DNA of 64,000 bases from Cristatella mucedo (lineage: Eukaryota; Bryozoa; Phylactolaemata; Cristatellidae), in contig WPIO01000100.1 in assembly GCA_009760855.2 (NCBI GenBank), positions 803,501-867,500 of the forward strand, in the 5' to 3' direction. Made by a program: the position numbers and the translations under genes. Shown here piece after piece: positions 21,660-47,352 of this stretch. Positions within the stretch are counted from its first letter, which is position 1, and the number at the start of each line of letters is the position of its first letter. The notes below the pieces were generated by a model. It was not told the DNA's origin. It did not search any database and saw nothing but the letters and a program-made list of their open reading frames with translations.

Positions 21660-22550
21660 GAGAGGTAATGTAATACAATGTATCTCTTGTCTGTTACTCC
21701 ACAAAGCCACAAAGACTATGTGGGTGTTACTCAGGAGAGTTTTGTATGGCATACTCACAGCTGAAACGGCTTTCTGTATGCATTCGGTAGCCAACAGACT
21801 TCATCTCATGCAACAAAGAGAAAGTGAGAAGCATAGCTAAGTCAGAAGGGCAGTTGAGTTAGTAGGTAGCTTGGAAGTAGCAGTTCAGAACGGCTGGAAA
21901 AAATGTGCCAATGTCGGCAGCAGGATAGTAGTTGTCGTTGCGTAAGAATCGTGGAAGCGAGTTCCACAGTCTAGGACTTGCAGAGCTAAAGCTGCTGTCG
22001 CCAACGATCTTTAAGCGGAAGAATGGAACAGCTAATTTATTTCCCACACAGGACCTGAGGGCGCGAACAGGCTGAAACTGACACAGCAGTTCAGCTAGGT
22101 AATAATAATAATAATAATGCACTTGATATACCGCCCTCAGGCAACTCAATCGCTCTCTCTAGGCGCTTTACATTTGCTGCAAAGGAAATGCAATTGAATG
22201 GTGAGTATTATCATACTTGATAAACAAACCAAATGAATAACCTGGTTAGGGTGACATGCACAGGGTCAGCATGCAAATATGGTTAGTGGACGATGGAGCC
22301 AAGCCGTGGCGGGCCTTGTGGGTCAGCATAAGAACTTTGCTCTGTATCCGTTGCTCAACCGGCATCCATCATAGCTCTTTTTCTTTTTCTTTTATTTAGC
22401 AAAGGAGGCATGTGGTCAAATCTCTGGAACTTGAAGACTAGCCTTGCAGCCATATTCATAGTCAGCTGCAGTGGCCTAGTTGCTTTCTTTGGTAGCCCAG
22501 CCAAAAGGGAATTACAATAATCAAGCCAAGACAGAACTAAGGAGCTAGTT
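21660..22550 (-). mobile_element. LINE-B C-terminus and 3' UTR, split by a LINE-A insertion
   Basis: Antisense LINE-B. The 3' end lies at 21660 with 'gtaatgtaatacaatgtatctc'. The frame then encodes GDSSFSSASPRLWNSLPRFLRNDN and FQPVRALRSCVGNKLAVPF. The element stops at 22100 inside 'gctaggt', and LINE-A tail occupies 22101-22289. LINE-B resumes at 22290 with 'acgatggagccaagccgtggcgggcc' and runs to about 22550. Confidence 0.9.
22101..22289 (-). mobile_element. LINE-A 3' end nested in LINE-B
   Basis: Begins with (AAT)n, then 'gcacttgatataccgccctcaggcaactcaatcgctctctctaggcgctttacatttgc', and ends in 'aaatatggttagtgg'. The LINE-B reading continues across it, so it inserted after LINE-B. Confidence 0.9.
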
Positions 22551-23964
22551 ACTAATCTCTAATCCAGGTGCTTTGCAAGTCGATGCCTCAGAACCAATAA
22601 CGATGGGGCTAGTTACGCACACTGCATTAACTATACAAAGGATCAAGTCAGGAAACGTAAACCATTTATAATGCTGTATCCAGAATGCTAAAGCGAACGT
22701 GAGAAATTCATGATCGCTGCTTAGTGAGACCTCTGGAACCTGCACTAAATCTAGAGGTAACGTCTCCGAGCTCCATCATAGAGTTATGAACTGTTTTTTG
22801 GTCAGGTCGGCAGCTCCTCGATTGTGTCCGTATACCCCGGCACCTGTAGGCTTGGCAGATTAAATGACCGGAAATCATTCTTGTACTGTCCCTAAGTGGA
22901 ATCCGCTATTTAAACGAGTACCACAGACGTGCGGAGGTGGGAGTTCAATCCATCCTAACCCCCAGTGCGAAAGTGGCAGTTTTACTCTCGCGAGATTCGT
23001 CACCATCAGCTGTAGCTGCTGCCCGAGTTTTGTGTCCTGTCTTGTATGCTGCAGCGTGGCCAGTCCCAGTGTGTGCCACGGGGTTCTAGTTGGCAGTTTC
23101 CGGTCTAGTTTAGTCTTTATCAGCTAGCTGTCTCGTCAGTGACTTTCTGCATGAACCAGTGGTATTCTTCTCAATCTGTTCTGGTATCTGCAACCCCAAG
23201 TGGTTTCTAGTAAATCCAAAACCTCCGAACAGCAGATGAATAAAAAAGCACCCGGGTGACGGGTTGACGAGTTGCAATTAGTGCTGAGGCTGCCAGGGGA
23301 TTCGTTTCAAGCTGCTAATTTAATATATATCAGAAATGCTTGCTGCTAGCGCCGTACAAATCAGGCTTACTTAGAAGTTATGTGGATCATTTTCGTTGGA
23401 CTGTTTAGCCGTACGGCCACGTGCCGTGCTTGCATTATGATATGCAGCAGTTTTAGTAGCTGATTGGAAGAATGTCCATCGTCTGTGCTCGTCATTGGGG
23501 CCTCGAGGCGGACTTTATTGGATCAAATGCAAAAAAATACTCAACTTATCAGAGGTCTCATCGGTCTGTTCAGTACGTCGGGCGTTCTCCCCCCCCCCCC
23601 CCGACTCAATTTTTCAGGCTGTGAGACCAGATCTTCTCTGATCTGCTGCTTCACACACCTTCGAGGTATTCGTCGTCAGCATTCGGAAGCACCGCAGTGT
23701 GCGTCTGACCTTGCCTGCTGTCTGCTTAGGCTCGGCGCTGCGTGGGGGGGGGAATTCGATGAGGGTCTCCCAGTCAGGATGCATCGACGCCAACGTCTAT
23801 GCCCATCGTTTATTGGCTGTTCGTGAGCATTTATTTCTTTCTTTCTGGCAGCAGCTCCGTCCGTCTGCAGGCCCATCATCCCTTACTGCCGGGGAGCCGG
23901 TGGTGGGCGCTGGAGGAGCGGTCTTGTCAGAGTCCTTCTCTTTCTGCTGTCATAGAGGCTGCGA
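22551..23964. other. No gene recognised; GC-rich from about 23500
   Basis: Several overlapping frames on both strands around 23460-23990, a poly-C run at 23589-23602 and a G run near 23745. No recognised protein family, and no candidate for an upstream PAK exon with the expected PxxP motif was seen. Confidence 0.4.
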
Positions 23965-24137
23965 CTAGTGCCGTGATGGCACACTAGGTAAGGCGGTTGC
24001 TTTCATGACCTCGGTCCCGAGGTCGTGGGTTCGATTCCTGCGGTGGGCGATCCTTTATCGCCACTGCAAGCGGTGGTGATAGCCGTAAAGGCTCTTCTGT
24101 CGCTATACAAAAAGAGGCTGTTTAATCAGCTAGGATT
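23965..24137 (+). mobile_element. SINE-A, best-preserved copy
   Basis: tRNA-derived SINE. An A-box-like segment in 'gtgatggcacactaggtaagg' is followed by a canonical Pol III B box GGTTCGATTCC at 24028-24038. Next is a SINE body ('ccactgcaagcggtggtgatagccgtaaaggctcttctgtcgctatacaaa') and the end 'ggctgtttaatcagctag'. The tRNA-like head lacks a full acceptor stem, so it is not a tRNA gene. Confidence 0.85.
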
Positions 24138-24289
24138 TTTTTTTAGACTAGGCCTTGGCTTGTCAGCCCCCTGGTGCCTGGCTCGGCCCTGAGCATCTTT
24201 CCCGGAAGCTGTGCAAGAAAGCACCGATGGAACGTTTTTGCTGAGCCACCACACGCAAAGGCCACCTGCGTCGGTGCGTGCATGAGCCT

Positions 24290-24326
<37 letters not shown>

Positions 24327-24378
24327 ACGTGTGTGTGTGTGTGTGGGTGTGTGTGTGTGTTCGCGTGCGTGTGCATTC
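24290..24378. repeat. (TG)n microsatellite, interrupted
   Basis: TG units with single interruptions ('cacg', 'ggg', 'tcgcgtgcg'). Frames over it (Cys-Val or His-Thr) are artefacts. Confidence 0.95.
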
Positions 24379-24754
24379 GTGGCACCTTGGCCTCTCAACG
24401 CATTTGCTGCTGCTCGATTGTAGTGCAGTGATGCCACCAGGCTATGGTCGCTTACTGGCTGGCCGTCGAGCATGCTAGTCAGGAGCATGCCTTTGGCCTG
24501 CTGACCAGCCTAGAGGGTAGGGTGGTGGCTGCGATGGACCGGACGATGGTCTGGCTAGCTGCTAGCTGGTCAGGTTAGCTGCCGGCTAGTCCCTGTCTGC
24601 AAGACGGTACAGGACATGGTTTCTCCATCAAGTGCCAAGCTTCGATGGAGGAAGGGGGGCTAGGAACTGAAGAATGTTGCTTGCTAATTTATGACTTGCC
24701 CATTGCAATGGGAATGTACCTACTAGCTGTCAGCTGCTGCTTCCTGCCCGCAGC

Positions 24755-24935
24755 TGATGTTGCCTGTCTGCTACTGCTGCCTCTGCTGCTGCTGCTACTG
24801 TGAGTGCTACTGCTGGTTGCTGCTGTTTTGCTGCTACCTTTCTGCTGCTGCTGCTGCTACATGTGTGCTGCAAGCTTCCGGCTCCTGCTGGTTTGATATG
24901 CTGTTGCTAGCGGCTGCTGCTGGTGTCGGTCTCAT
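24755..24935. repeat. CTG/CTA trinucleotide-rich tract
   Basis: Imperfect CTG repeats ('ctgctgctgctactg', 'ctgctgctgctgctac'). They give a spurious 78-codon Cys/Leu-rich frame. Confidence 0.85.
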
Positions 24936-25480
24936 TGTGCATTGTATGCTGGCAGCTGTCATGTGTTGCACGTTGGCTCTGTGCTATCTGTAGTACCTTA
25001 AACACTGCTGTGTGTAGTCATTTGCTTTTGATGGAGTAATGCTAGATAACCGATCTCGACGATGTTGGCCCAAGCAAGCTCAAATGCTGTAGATACAAAC
25101 TGCAAGGAAATGTAGTTCTCTCTTTGCTAAATGAATGTATGTGCAATTGTATGATGCTCAATGAATGTATGATGCTCAAGTGAGGTGATATTTATTTGCA
25201 GTATTAATGAGTATTTTTTAAGTGGACCATTATGCATGTGCAGGCATGTGCTAGAATCTTTGTCTGTCAGTGCGCTAAGTCACAGGGTCTGCATAATCGT
25301 GGCCTGTTGTGGGTTTTCCAGAACGAAGTGCCCCCGAAATGTGCTCGTATTCTTTCATGCTACTACGATCGCCAGCCTCCAGTGGCACGTATTTCAGGCA
25401 GTTTAGAAAAGGGACAAGCACTGCCCTGCACTGCAGTGCAGCCTATGCCTCCGGCAGCTGCTCCGTTGTTGTCACTTTAG

Positions 25481-40062
<14,582 letters not shown>

Positions 40063-40662
40063 CGCAGCCGCTGGCCACTGCCGTTGCCGCTGCCCCGACT
40101 TCCGGACGCAGCACCAGGAGCAGTGGCTGCGAGCGGCTGCAATCAATCAATTTTTTTGCTCTGTCTCACGTTGCCGTTCCTGCTGCGAAGCTCGGGGATG
40201 CTGCGCCCACGGCAAGAAGGTGACTCCCTCGAGGCCGGAAGTAGCTGGCTGGGACACCTGCCTCACCCATCGACGGTGCACGTAGTTACTAACATGCTGG
40301 CGTAGATCCGTCTGTTTTTGTGGCCACTGACCGTCAGAGCTGCTTGCGCTAGTGTGCTCGCCAGCAGCGGGCCAACCCTGTGCCGCTCGCCTGCTGAGGG
40401 AGTGCATCGCGCCTGGCGCTGCTTGCCAAGCTGTTTTCTTTTCATCTTTATAGCCAGGTAATTTGGCTCTTCATGCTCGTAGCCTGCTGCTATTATGCTT
40501 TCACCGTGCTGATGGGATTTTCACGTGCTATAAAAGAATATGTATATGTATATTTTTTATATGCATGCAGTGTATGCAGTGCAGGTGTGCGCACTTAACG
40601 ATGCTCGAAAAGCTGTTTTTTCTACACTGGCAAAAGTTCGGTCTGACAATGTATACATTATA
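40063..40662 (+). other. Probable PAK 3' UTR
   Basis: GC-rich sequence after the stop codon, becoming AT-rich from about 40440. No AATAAA or ATTAAA was found before the SINE-B at 40663. TATAAA at about 40530 and AATATA near 40664 are possible weak poly(A) signals. The end of the transcript is undefined. Confidence 0.45.
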
Positions 40663-40805
40663 ATATATAATTCATTTCTATAGCGCCCCAAGAGAACTTA
40701 ATCTCTATTCAGGCGCTTCACACATATGCCTCCGGGCTCGAGCCAGCGACCTCAGCCAGACCTTGGTCGGGGCGAGCACCTTAACCGCTGGACCAAACCA
40801 GCTCG
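40663..40805 (-). mobile_element. SINE-B copy
   Basis: Antisense: tail 'ttctatagcgccccaagagaacttaatctctattcaggcgcttcac', then the reversed B-box region 'gggctcgagccagcgacctcagccagaccttggtcggggcgagcaccttaacc' and the head end 'accaaaccagctc'. A nearly complete copy. Confidence 0.88.
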
Positions 40806-41019
40806 GCGCCTTCCTAACTGGCTTCTGTGTCATCTGCTGAGGCTGGTATGAGGGGGAGATGCCAAGTGGCGTATCGGAACGATGTATCGGAACGATGGTG
40901 GTATTAATGATAATAATATGCGTTATAGCGTGCTAGGAGATCTAAATCTTCATCCAGGCTCTTGACGACTCGGCAAACAAAGCAAGAACCAATTGACTTA
41001 CATGTTATCGCGTTATCTA
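40806..41019. other. No gene; small duplication
   Basis: Contains a 12-bp direct repeat ('gtatcggaacgat' twice at 40871-40897) and a fragment like the SINE-B/LINE-A tail ('ttatagcgtgctaggagatctaaatcttcatccaggc'). Confidence 0.5.
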
Positions 41020-41200
41020 GATGTGCAAGAAAAAGCAGCCAAGTATCATGCTTAAATCAGCAGGCAGAAAACACACCCTCATCATCGGAGCCACTGGCGA
41101 GTTGGCCATCTGGCTAGTAACATGCACTAAATCGAGCTCAGGTAAGACTGCAAAGCACACAGGAAGGATAAAAAAAAAACATGCTCGCCCGGGGGTGGGG
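41020..41200 (-). repeat. Dispersed repeat, inverted partner of 36960-37145
   Basis: On the - strand it reads 'gatttagtgcatgttactagccag' and later 'aagcatgatacttggctgctttttcttgcac', matching 37010-37140. A + strand frame (41021-41150) followed by GTAAGA looks exon-like, but the repeat relationship argues against a host exon. Confidence 0.5.
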
Positions 41201-41844
41201 GAGGGGCAAAGATAAAGCTGATGCGATCGAATGAGCCTTTTGTTGCCGTGCCACCTACCACAAAGCAACTTGCGGTGGCTGACGAAGCCTCTAGGTCTAG
41301 CCCGGACGGGCCAACCCCGGTGGGGTGGCTATTCAGCCTGCCTGTTGGGCCACTGCTATTAATCAGCAGTAGGCCTGGCACACCCAGTACCGCAGACATG
41401 GTACATCAAGCCGACCGCCCCACGAAGCTGACACACTCCGGAGCTACTGCTCGGCGAACTTCCTAATTAAAACTGACTACTTTCAAATGTGTATTTCTCA
41501 GCGGTATTTCGCTCAAAGAACATGACACCTTTAGCTGAGACTTAAATATGCATGGTCATTGCAGGAAGTAGCTGGAAGCACACTTTCTATGTGCGAAAAC
41601 TGTGAGGCCCAATCACCAACAGGATTTCAGTTTAGTGCGACGAACGGTGAGACAACTAGAAGCCGAGGAGCCGCCGGCACGAGTGCTCACTTGAGATGCA
41701 ACGAGCTCGAATAGGTAGGGCAGGTGTGGGTAGGGCAGGTGTAGGTAGGCTGGTGCAGGCGAGTGAAGGGACACCGATAGAGCACCTGGAAGTCAGCTCA
41801 ATAATTGACGATCAGTGATGCTCCGGCAGAATGGAGTTGTATAT

Positions 41845-41883
41845 ATAGTATATAATTCATCTGTATAGCGCCCTGTGAAGGAA
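41845..41883 (-). mobile_element. SINE-B tail fragment
   Basis: 'tataattcatctgtatagcgccctgtgaaggaac' matches the SINE-B tail; the head is absent. Confidence 0.6.
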
Positions 41884-41902
41884 CATGATGCTTGCAGCCT
41901 GC

Positions 41903-41961
41903 GAGCACTGGGCGGAGACCTCGCGATGGCTCTCTCAGACCTCGCGATGGCTCTCTCAGAC
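41903..41961. repeat. 21-bp direct repeat, two units
   Basis: 'cctcgcgatggctctctcaga' occurs twice in tandem, at about 41920-41940 and 41941-41961. Upstream at 41714-41745 a 15-bp unit ('gtagggcaggtgtgg') is also duplicated. Confidence 0.9.
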
Positions 41962-42317
41962 TGCCTACGCAGCCGCAAGCTCACGACCGGTGGAAGGGCA
42001 GACGATGACTCGGCAGTCCTGCCCAAATCCATGCATTGGCGGCATCTGTGGGCACATCAATCTACCACAATTTGCCGCCAGCTGTCGGGCGGTTTCGGAA
42101 CTAACAATGGCCTGATAGTGCGAAAAACAACACATGCATGGAATATAAGGGCTTCGGAAGGAGTACAACGAGAGGGGATGGCTGGATCCCTCGACGCCGG
42201 CAGCCGTCTAGTGTGCATAGACTGGGCTTGGCCGGCGTAGCTGGAAATAAAGGTTTTGGTGTTGGAGCCAGCAGACTTGTTGCTCGGTCGCGCTACCTAG
42301 CCTGACGACAGGTCGTG

Positions 42318-42446
42318 CAGAGGGCTCACACGCCCCAAGAGAACTTATCTCTATTCAGGCGCTTCACATATGCCTCGGGGCTCGAGCCCAAGGCCTCAGC
42401 CAGCCCTCTGTTGGGGCAAGCACCTTAACCCCTGGACCAAATCAGA
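42318..42446 (-). mobile_element. SINE-B copy
   Basis: Antisense: 'cgccccaagagaacttatctctattcaggcgcttcacatatgcctcggggctcgagcccaaggcctc', then 'ttggggcaagcaccttaacccctggaccaaatcag'. Nearly full length. Confidence 0.86.
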
Positions 42447-42720
42447 GTTGATGTGGCAGCTACAAGGCTGGCGATAGACCAGATGAGCTGATGAGTTGTG
42501 CACCCTGCAGATGATTAGAGGCAAAGGCCGGGCATCCAGGATTGATGGAGTTGCAGTAACCTAGATACTATGTCGGCTGACACGTGCGCCAGTTGACGGC
42601 TGTCCCATGCTTTTCTAAGCAGGACCTGCATTTTTTCGACGTTTCTCAGCTGAAAGTAGTGCAATTTGACTGGAGAAAGTACGCTCATCCAATGACAAGT
42701 CGTGGACTAGTATGCTAAGA
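42447..42720 (-). mobile_element. LINE fragment, old
   Basis: Antisense L2/CR1-like C-terminal landmarks: 'ttgcagtaacctagatactatgtcgg', 'tttctcagctgaaagtagtgcaatttgactgg' and 'gctcatccaatgacaagtcg'. They follow the order seen at 58830-58970. Confidence 0.6.
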
Positions 42721-42777
42721 TTTCGGCTGAACGTCATTGAAGTGATGCTGGACTATCTTGGCTGGGTTGATCAGCTT

Positions 42778-43505
42778 GTTGTTGTTATAGTTGTTGTTGA
42801 TCATTAGTTGTCGGCTGTTCAGGCGAAGCCGGAAAATCAGGAAACGGCAAGAAAAACCAGCCCCACGTTTCAGCATTTTCTGGGGTGTACTTCTCTTGTC
42901 GCTCATCTTCGAGATGCTAACAGTCGTAACAGGTCGTCTATTTAAATGCAAAATGCTCTCATACGAGCTTCGAGACACATGTCTCGGTTCTTTTTTTGCA
43001 TTCGAACGGGTCAGGCATGTCGAAACCAGGCGCTGGCTATACCGGAGGTGCTGTTAATAAAGGCTCGTGCGTGCTACTGCCGTGTTCTGTTACAACTGGT
43101 GGCAGCGATTGCATCCGGAGGTTTATTGCCTGCCGGATAGTTTTCTGGCCAAGAAGGAACGGTCGGATATCTGTAAAAAATTGTGAATCATATGTCGCAG
43201 TTACTGAATGGTCATCGAGTGGGCAGCGGCCATGTTTGCCGTACACCTAGAAGGAGCCGCTAAGACATATCTTCGGCAGGCGTCACATGCTGAAGAATCA
43301 TCAGCAAGGACATCCGTCAATCTTCCGAGACGCTTTCATTGCCCGTTATGATAAAAAATCGGCTGTGCTCTGTCTCCGTCGACAGGGGGCTTCGGTGACG
43401 CGCAGGCGCCCGGCGATTCGGTCCACTCTCGTTTATTGGGCTCAGGCTCAAGCCTGCTTCAGTCGAGCTTTTCCAGCTTCACCAAAGCCGTGCACTTTTA
43501 GCTAA
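42778..43505 (+). mobile_element. LTR retrotransposon remnant (LTR end, primer site, gag-like piece)
   Basis: A possible 5' LTR ends in 'gtgttctgttaca' at 43094. It contains AATAAA at about 43055. Two bases later comes TGGTGGCAGCG (43097-43107), a primer-binding-site-like sequence as in Ty3/gypsy elements. Downstream, broken frames read AAMFAVHLEGAAKTYLRQA and then SIFRDAFIARYDK, resembling a gypsy Gag core. A frameshift lies between them. No protease, RT or second LTR was seen. The 5' limit of the LTR is a guess. Confidence 0.5.
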
Positions 43506-44249
43506 AACAGGGGTGTGAGCCACTTCCCGCCCCCGCTCGGCACCGCCCTAATCCAGCTATGCCGCCCGCTGCCACGTCGCCGTCGCTGGGCTAGAGCAAG
43601 GCGCGAGTGGCAGTTTGATTAAACCTCTTTTATCCAGCCATCGACAATAAATGTAGATCCATCACAAACTGCATGCACTATTTTTTGCGATAACTTTTGA
43701 TTGATTGAATTATGTTTTGCAAATGTTTTTGTAAGTACGAAAAATACATTTTTATTTATACGAAATATGAATCATTCACTTAAAACCATTGATATTTTTT
43801 TGCGAAGATTTCACTACTACTACTTACTCCCAAAAAAAGATTTCCGACCTTTATCATGCTGTCTGCATAGATCTTTTTTGCTTCACGACCTCGACCGCGT
43901 TGTGTGTGATGTTTTCGCCTGACAATGTTAGGTGGGCTAGAAAAAAATGCCGGAGCAAGGAAAGACAATAATGCAATACCCAGCAATTGGTCTCACAGCT
44001 TTTTAGAGCATCAGAAGCATGCATACACTACCGCAAGCTCACACACACTTACCTACCTCCGTACAAAAACCCCCAAGTCCCAGCTCTCGCTTGGGCATGC
44101 GAACACACACGTGTATGTAAACTCGATATACAAGTATATATTTGTACCAGTATACTCAATATACATAGGTCTTTTTTCATAAGTGACTCATTATTCTACA
44201 ACAGGCGTCCGAGTAAAGTTGCTTGCAATGTGGTAGCACAATTATGCAG
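43506..44249. other. No gene recognised
   Basis: GC-rich at first (43500-43610), then AT-rich. Short frames only, and no clear repeat match. Confidence 0.4.
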
Positions 44250-44332
44250 GTAAAAAGCGTCCGTCAGCTAGGGAAAGTGGTCAGGCAAGCTACTCGGGCT
44301 GTTGAGAGTGAGGAAACCGATCAGGCCGAGAG
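44250..44332 (+). CDS. Candidate exon, gene unknown
   Basis: Bounded by 'ttatgcag' and the donor GTATGC, with an open phase-0 frame reading VKSVRQLGKVVRQATRAVES then EETDQAE. The charged, helix-like composition and donor look exon-like. The upstream polypyrimidine tract is poor. It ends with two bases (AG) that would complete a Ser codon with the candidate exon at 47873. I do not recognise the family. It could be chance. Confidence 0.35.
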
Positions 44333-44571
44333 GTATGCGAAATTCAATGTTCACTGGTGAAACGGATCAGGGCATTTTGAAGGGTGCTCGCTTGCCTTTG
44401 CAAGGCTGGTATATGAATGCATGCATGCATGCAACCAATTAACTCCTGCCAATGGAGCAGGCCAAGACTGCCAATACTAAGAACTTGTGGCTGACCCTGC
44501 GGCAAGTTCGCAGTACTTGAGCTAGTAAAAAATACTGTTACTTGCCTTTCTCACCTCCCGCTTTGTAATAG

Positions 44572-44838
<267 letters not shown>

Positions 44839-45102
44839 TTTTCGTGATCGTCTCATCAGTTACCTAGCTGTTGGGCCCAGCCCATTTTGAGAGCTAGCTT
44901 CCACAATTTAATAAACAAAACTAAGCCCATTTCAGCATCGCATCGTCGAGGTGACTCACAACCTCCTCCTCCACCCCTCCCAAAACTCACAGAGAATGGC
45001 TGCCCAGCCACGATGAACTCAGCCAAGCAGCACCAACTTGCTGCTGGCAAGATCTCCAGCTGGAGAACTTGCCAGCTGGAGGATAGAATAGAATAGAATA
45101 CT

Positions 45103-45275
45103 AGCTGATTCAACAGCCTCCTTTGTATAGCGACAGAAGAGCCTTTACGGCTGTCACCACCGCTTACAAGCGGCGATAAAGGATAGCCTACCACAGGATT
45201 CGAAACCCACGACCTCACGGACAAGGTCGTGAAAAGCAATCGCCTTACCTAGTGAGCCATCGCGGCTCACCAGCA
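45103..45275 (-). mobile_element. SINE-A copy
   Basis: Antisense SINE-A: 'ctagctgattcaacagcctcctttgtatagcgacagaagagcctttacggctgtcaccaccgcttacaagcgg', then the reversed B box in 'caggattcgaaacccacgacctc' and the head end 'cgccttacctagtgagccatcgcggc'. Nearly full length; preceded by (GAATA)n at 45082-45100. Confidence 0.9.
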
Positions 45276-45592
45276 GTGGAATACGGCAGTGCAAGCTGAA
45301 AGGCTCCACTCTTGCGAAGGAAATCAGGCTGTGAATGGCTTGGCCTCGCTCACAGTGCACTCTTTTTTACAATGCCAACGACACAGGAAAAAACGAGAGC
45401 TCACTCGACAAAACGGTGCGAAAACGTGGCTCGCTTAGTGCATGCCCGGCGAGCCTGCAGCCGAGCGAGACTGGTTTCCAAGGCTAGGCGCGAAAGAGTT
45501 ATAAAGGAAATTAACGAGAACCATGCAGATGTGACATGCAACTCTTCACCAGCCCGATGGAAAAAACATGGTGAAGTGATGGTGAGCTGATA

Positions 45593-45720
45593 TATCAGCC
45601 TCATTTATATCGAGGCAGAAGAGCCGTTAGCAGCAATCGCTTCTACTTGAACTCTGCTACAATGAACTACGTGCTGCAGAAGTCGAACCCTACGACCCGG
45701 ATAGCACAACGAAAGCGTGT
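45593..45720 (-). mobile_element. SINE-A copy, diverged
   Basis: 'tatatcagcctcatttatatcgaggcagaagagccgttagcagcaatcgctt' is the antisense tail; the head region keeps 'gcagaagtcgaaccctacgacccgg'. It directly precedes a LINE-A tail. Confidence 0.7.
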
Positions 45721-46270
45721 AATAATAATAATGACAACAATAATGATGCACTTGATAAAGCGCCCTCAGAGAGCTCAATCTCTTTCTAGGCGCTTTACAT
45801 TTGTTGCAAAGGGATACGTGATTGAATGGTGAGTAATATCATGCTTGATAAACAACATGAATAACATAGTAACGGGTGACATGCACAGGGTCAGCATGCA
45901 ATTATGGTTAGTGGCAGCATGCACAGTGTCAGCACGCATAAGCACATGACGGACGAATCACAGGACCCACTAAATAATTCCTATTACCTTATAAATACAC
46001 CAATTAGTCCTTAATAGGTTTGTTTTTAAGTTCTCTTTAAATGTGATCAAGTCAGATGTCGTGACGCAAGTCGGGAGTGAGTTCCAGGCTTTGGGATCAT
46101 ACGAACTAAATGCGCGGTCTCCAAAGGATTTGAGGTTTGTACGGGGTACTGGTAAACTGTTAGATTCCGTAAAGCGGGTGGCACGATGCTTGGCCTGGTG
46201 GGGGAGTAGATCTGAGAGATAGGCTGGGGCCAAAGAATGAAGTGACCTAAAAGGGACTGACAAAACCTAA
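45721..46270 (-). mobile_element. LINE-A 3' part
   Basis: Antisense. The tail carries (TAATAA)n at 45721-45745 and 'gcacttgataaagcgccctcagagagctcaatctctttctaggcgc', then the C-terminal frame at 45970-46263 (SLHSLAPAYLSDLLPHQAKH, GDRAFSSYDPKAWNSLPTC). Ends at about 46270. Confidence 0.9.
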
Positions 46271-47302
46271 ACCCCTTGGCTAAGACCGGAGACTGGCTTC
46301 GAGTGCCACAAAGTGACCCACAAGTTGAGCACGTGATCGTCTGAAAGCCGTGCCAGCCATTGGTGACTGCTACTAAAATGGCAACTTCACCAACGAGGCC
46401 GCCTCAGCTAAACACGTGCGATCAAAGTGGGCTACGACGAGCGATCATCCATTTGACGGCCAATCAAAGCTGCACAGATCGTCCCAATGCGTTTACACTT
46501 CACCGGGTCCGGCTGTTTGCTGAAAGGTCAAAATAAAATCATGAACCTCTTCATGATCGTCTAAGGGATCGTTACCCATACTTTGTCAATAGATGCAGCC
46601 TCGACCAGTAGACTTGAAATTTGTGACGAATGCAGTGGGTAACAAAGTTTTACTTTACATTTGATTCTTAATGGTAAGTGTTTGCTTTGAATTACGGTGC
46701 CCAAAAAGTAAAGAAGATGGCAAATACAGCCAATAAACTTTGCCTTTTTCTTCAGAACAGCAATATATCCGATATTTATAGACTTTCATAAACACTGAAT
46801 AAATAGCTAGGGCTAAAGGTTCAGTTTGAATTAGAAAGAATTAATTGCTAAATATAATATATGTATTACATACTCATACTAATATATCCTACTGTATTCA
46901 AACTTGAATTGCAATAAAAACGTAAAACTCCTTGGTATTTGATGCGTCTACCTATCACGAGGACGAAGTCTTTTAGGTATGGTTTGGGTTAGCTAATATA
47001 TGGGTTAACTCATCACTATTATTTATACCTTGCTTTTTAATACTTTTCACTAAGATAAATAATATGAATACAGGAGCCTTAAGCCCAGCAGTTCAGCTTA
47101 GCTCCCGCTGCATTAGTGGATGCATGCATGCACTTTCCTGAGAGATGGCAGAGATGGCAGCAAAAGTCTGCAGGCATCTGGGCAGGCGCATCGTGCTGCG
47201 GCGTTTACGTACAGCTGTCCAGGTAATACGTCCACGTAACAAATGCTCGCTTGCAGCTACGTGCCGCGTCTACGTGGCACGCGTACGTGCTACATCCACG
47301 TA
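46271..47302. other. No gene assigned
   Basis: AT-rich middle (46600-47060). A + frame opens with ATG at 47145 (MAEMAAKVCRHLGRRIVLRR) and reaches a donor-like GTAATA at 47223. An antisense frame at 47340-47520 reads DFAAKITDLNRVQQGIDAAL after an AG. Both look protein-like, but they overlap on opposite strands and neither family is recognised. Confidence 0.3.
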
Positions 47303-47352
47303 CAACTGCTGGCAATTGCTGGCAACTGCTGACAACTTCTGGCAACTGCTGG
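47303..47352. repeat. 10-bp tandem repeat, 5 units
   Basis: caactgctgg repeated five times in exact 10-bp register with three single-base changes. About one helical turn per unit. Confidence 0.93.

Noticed and set aside
24001..24060. tRNA gene suggested by a perfect B box
   Set aside because: No complete cloverleaf or acceptor stem, and the unit recurs with a common non-tRNA body and tail: it is a SINE.
41021..41150. First exon MCKKKQPSIMLK... ending at GTAAGA
   Set aside because: The DNA is an inverted relative of the repeat at 36960-37145, so the exon-like look is probably accidental.
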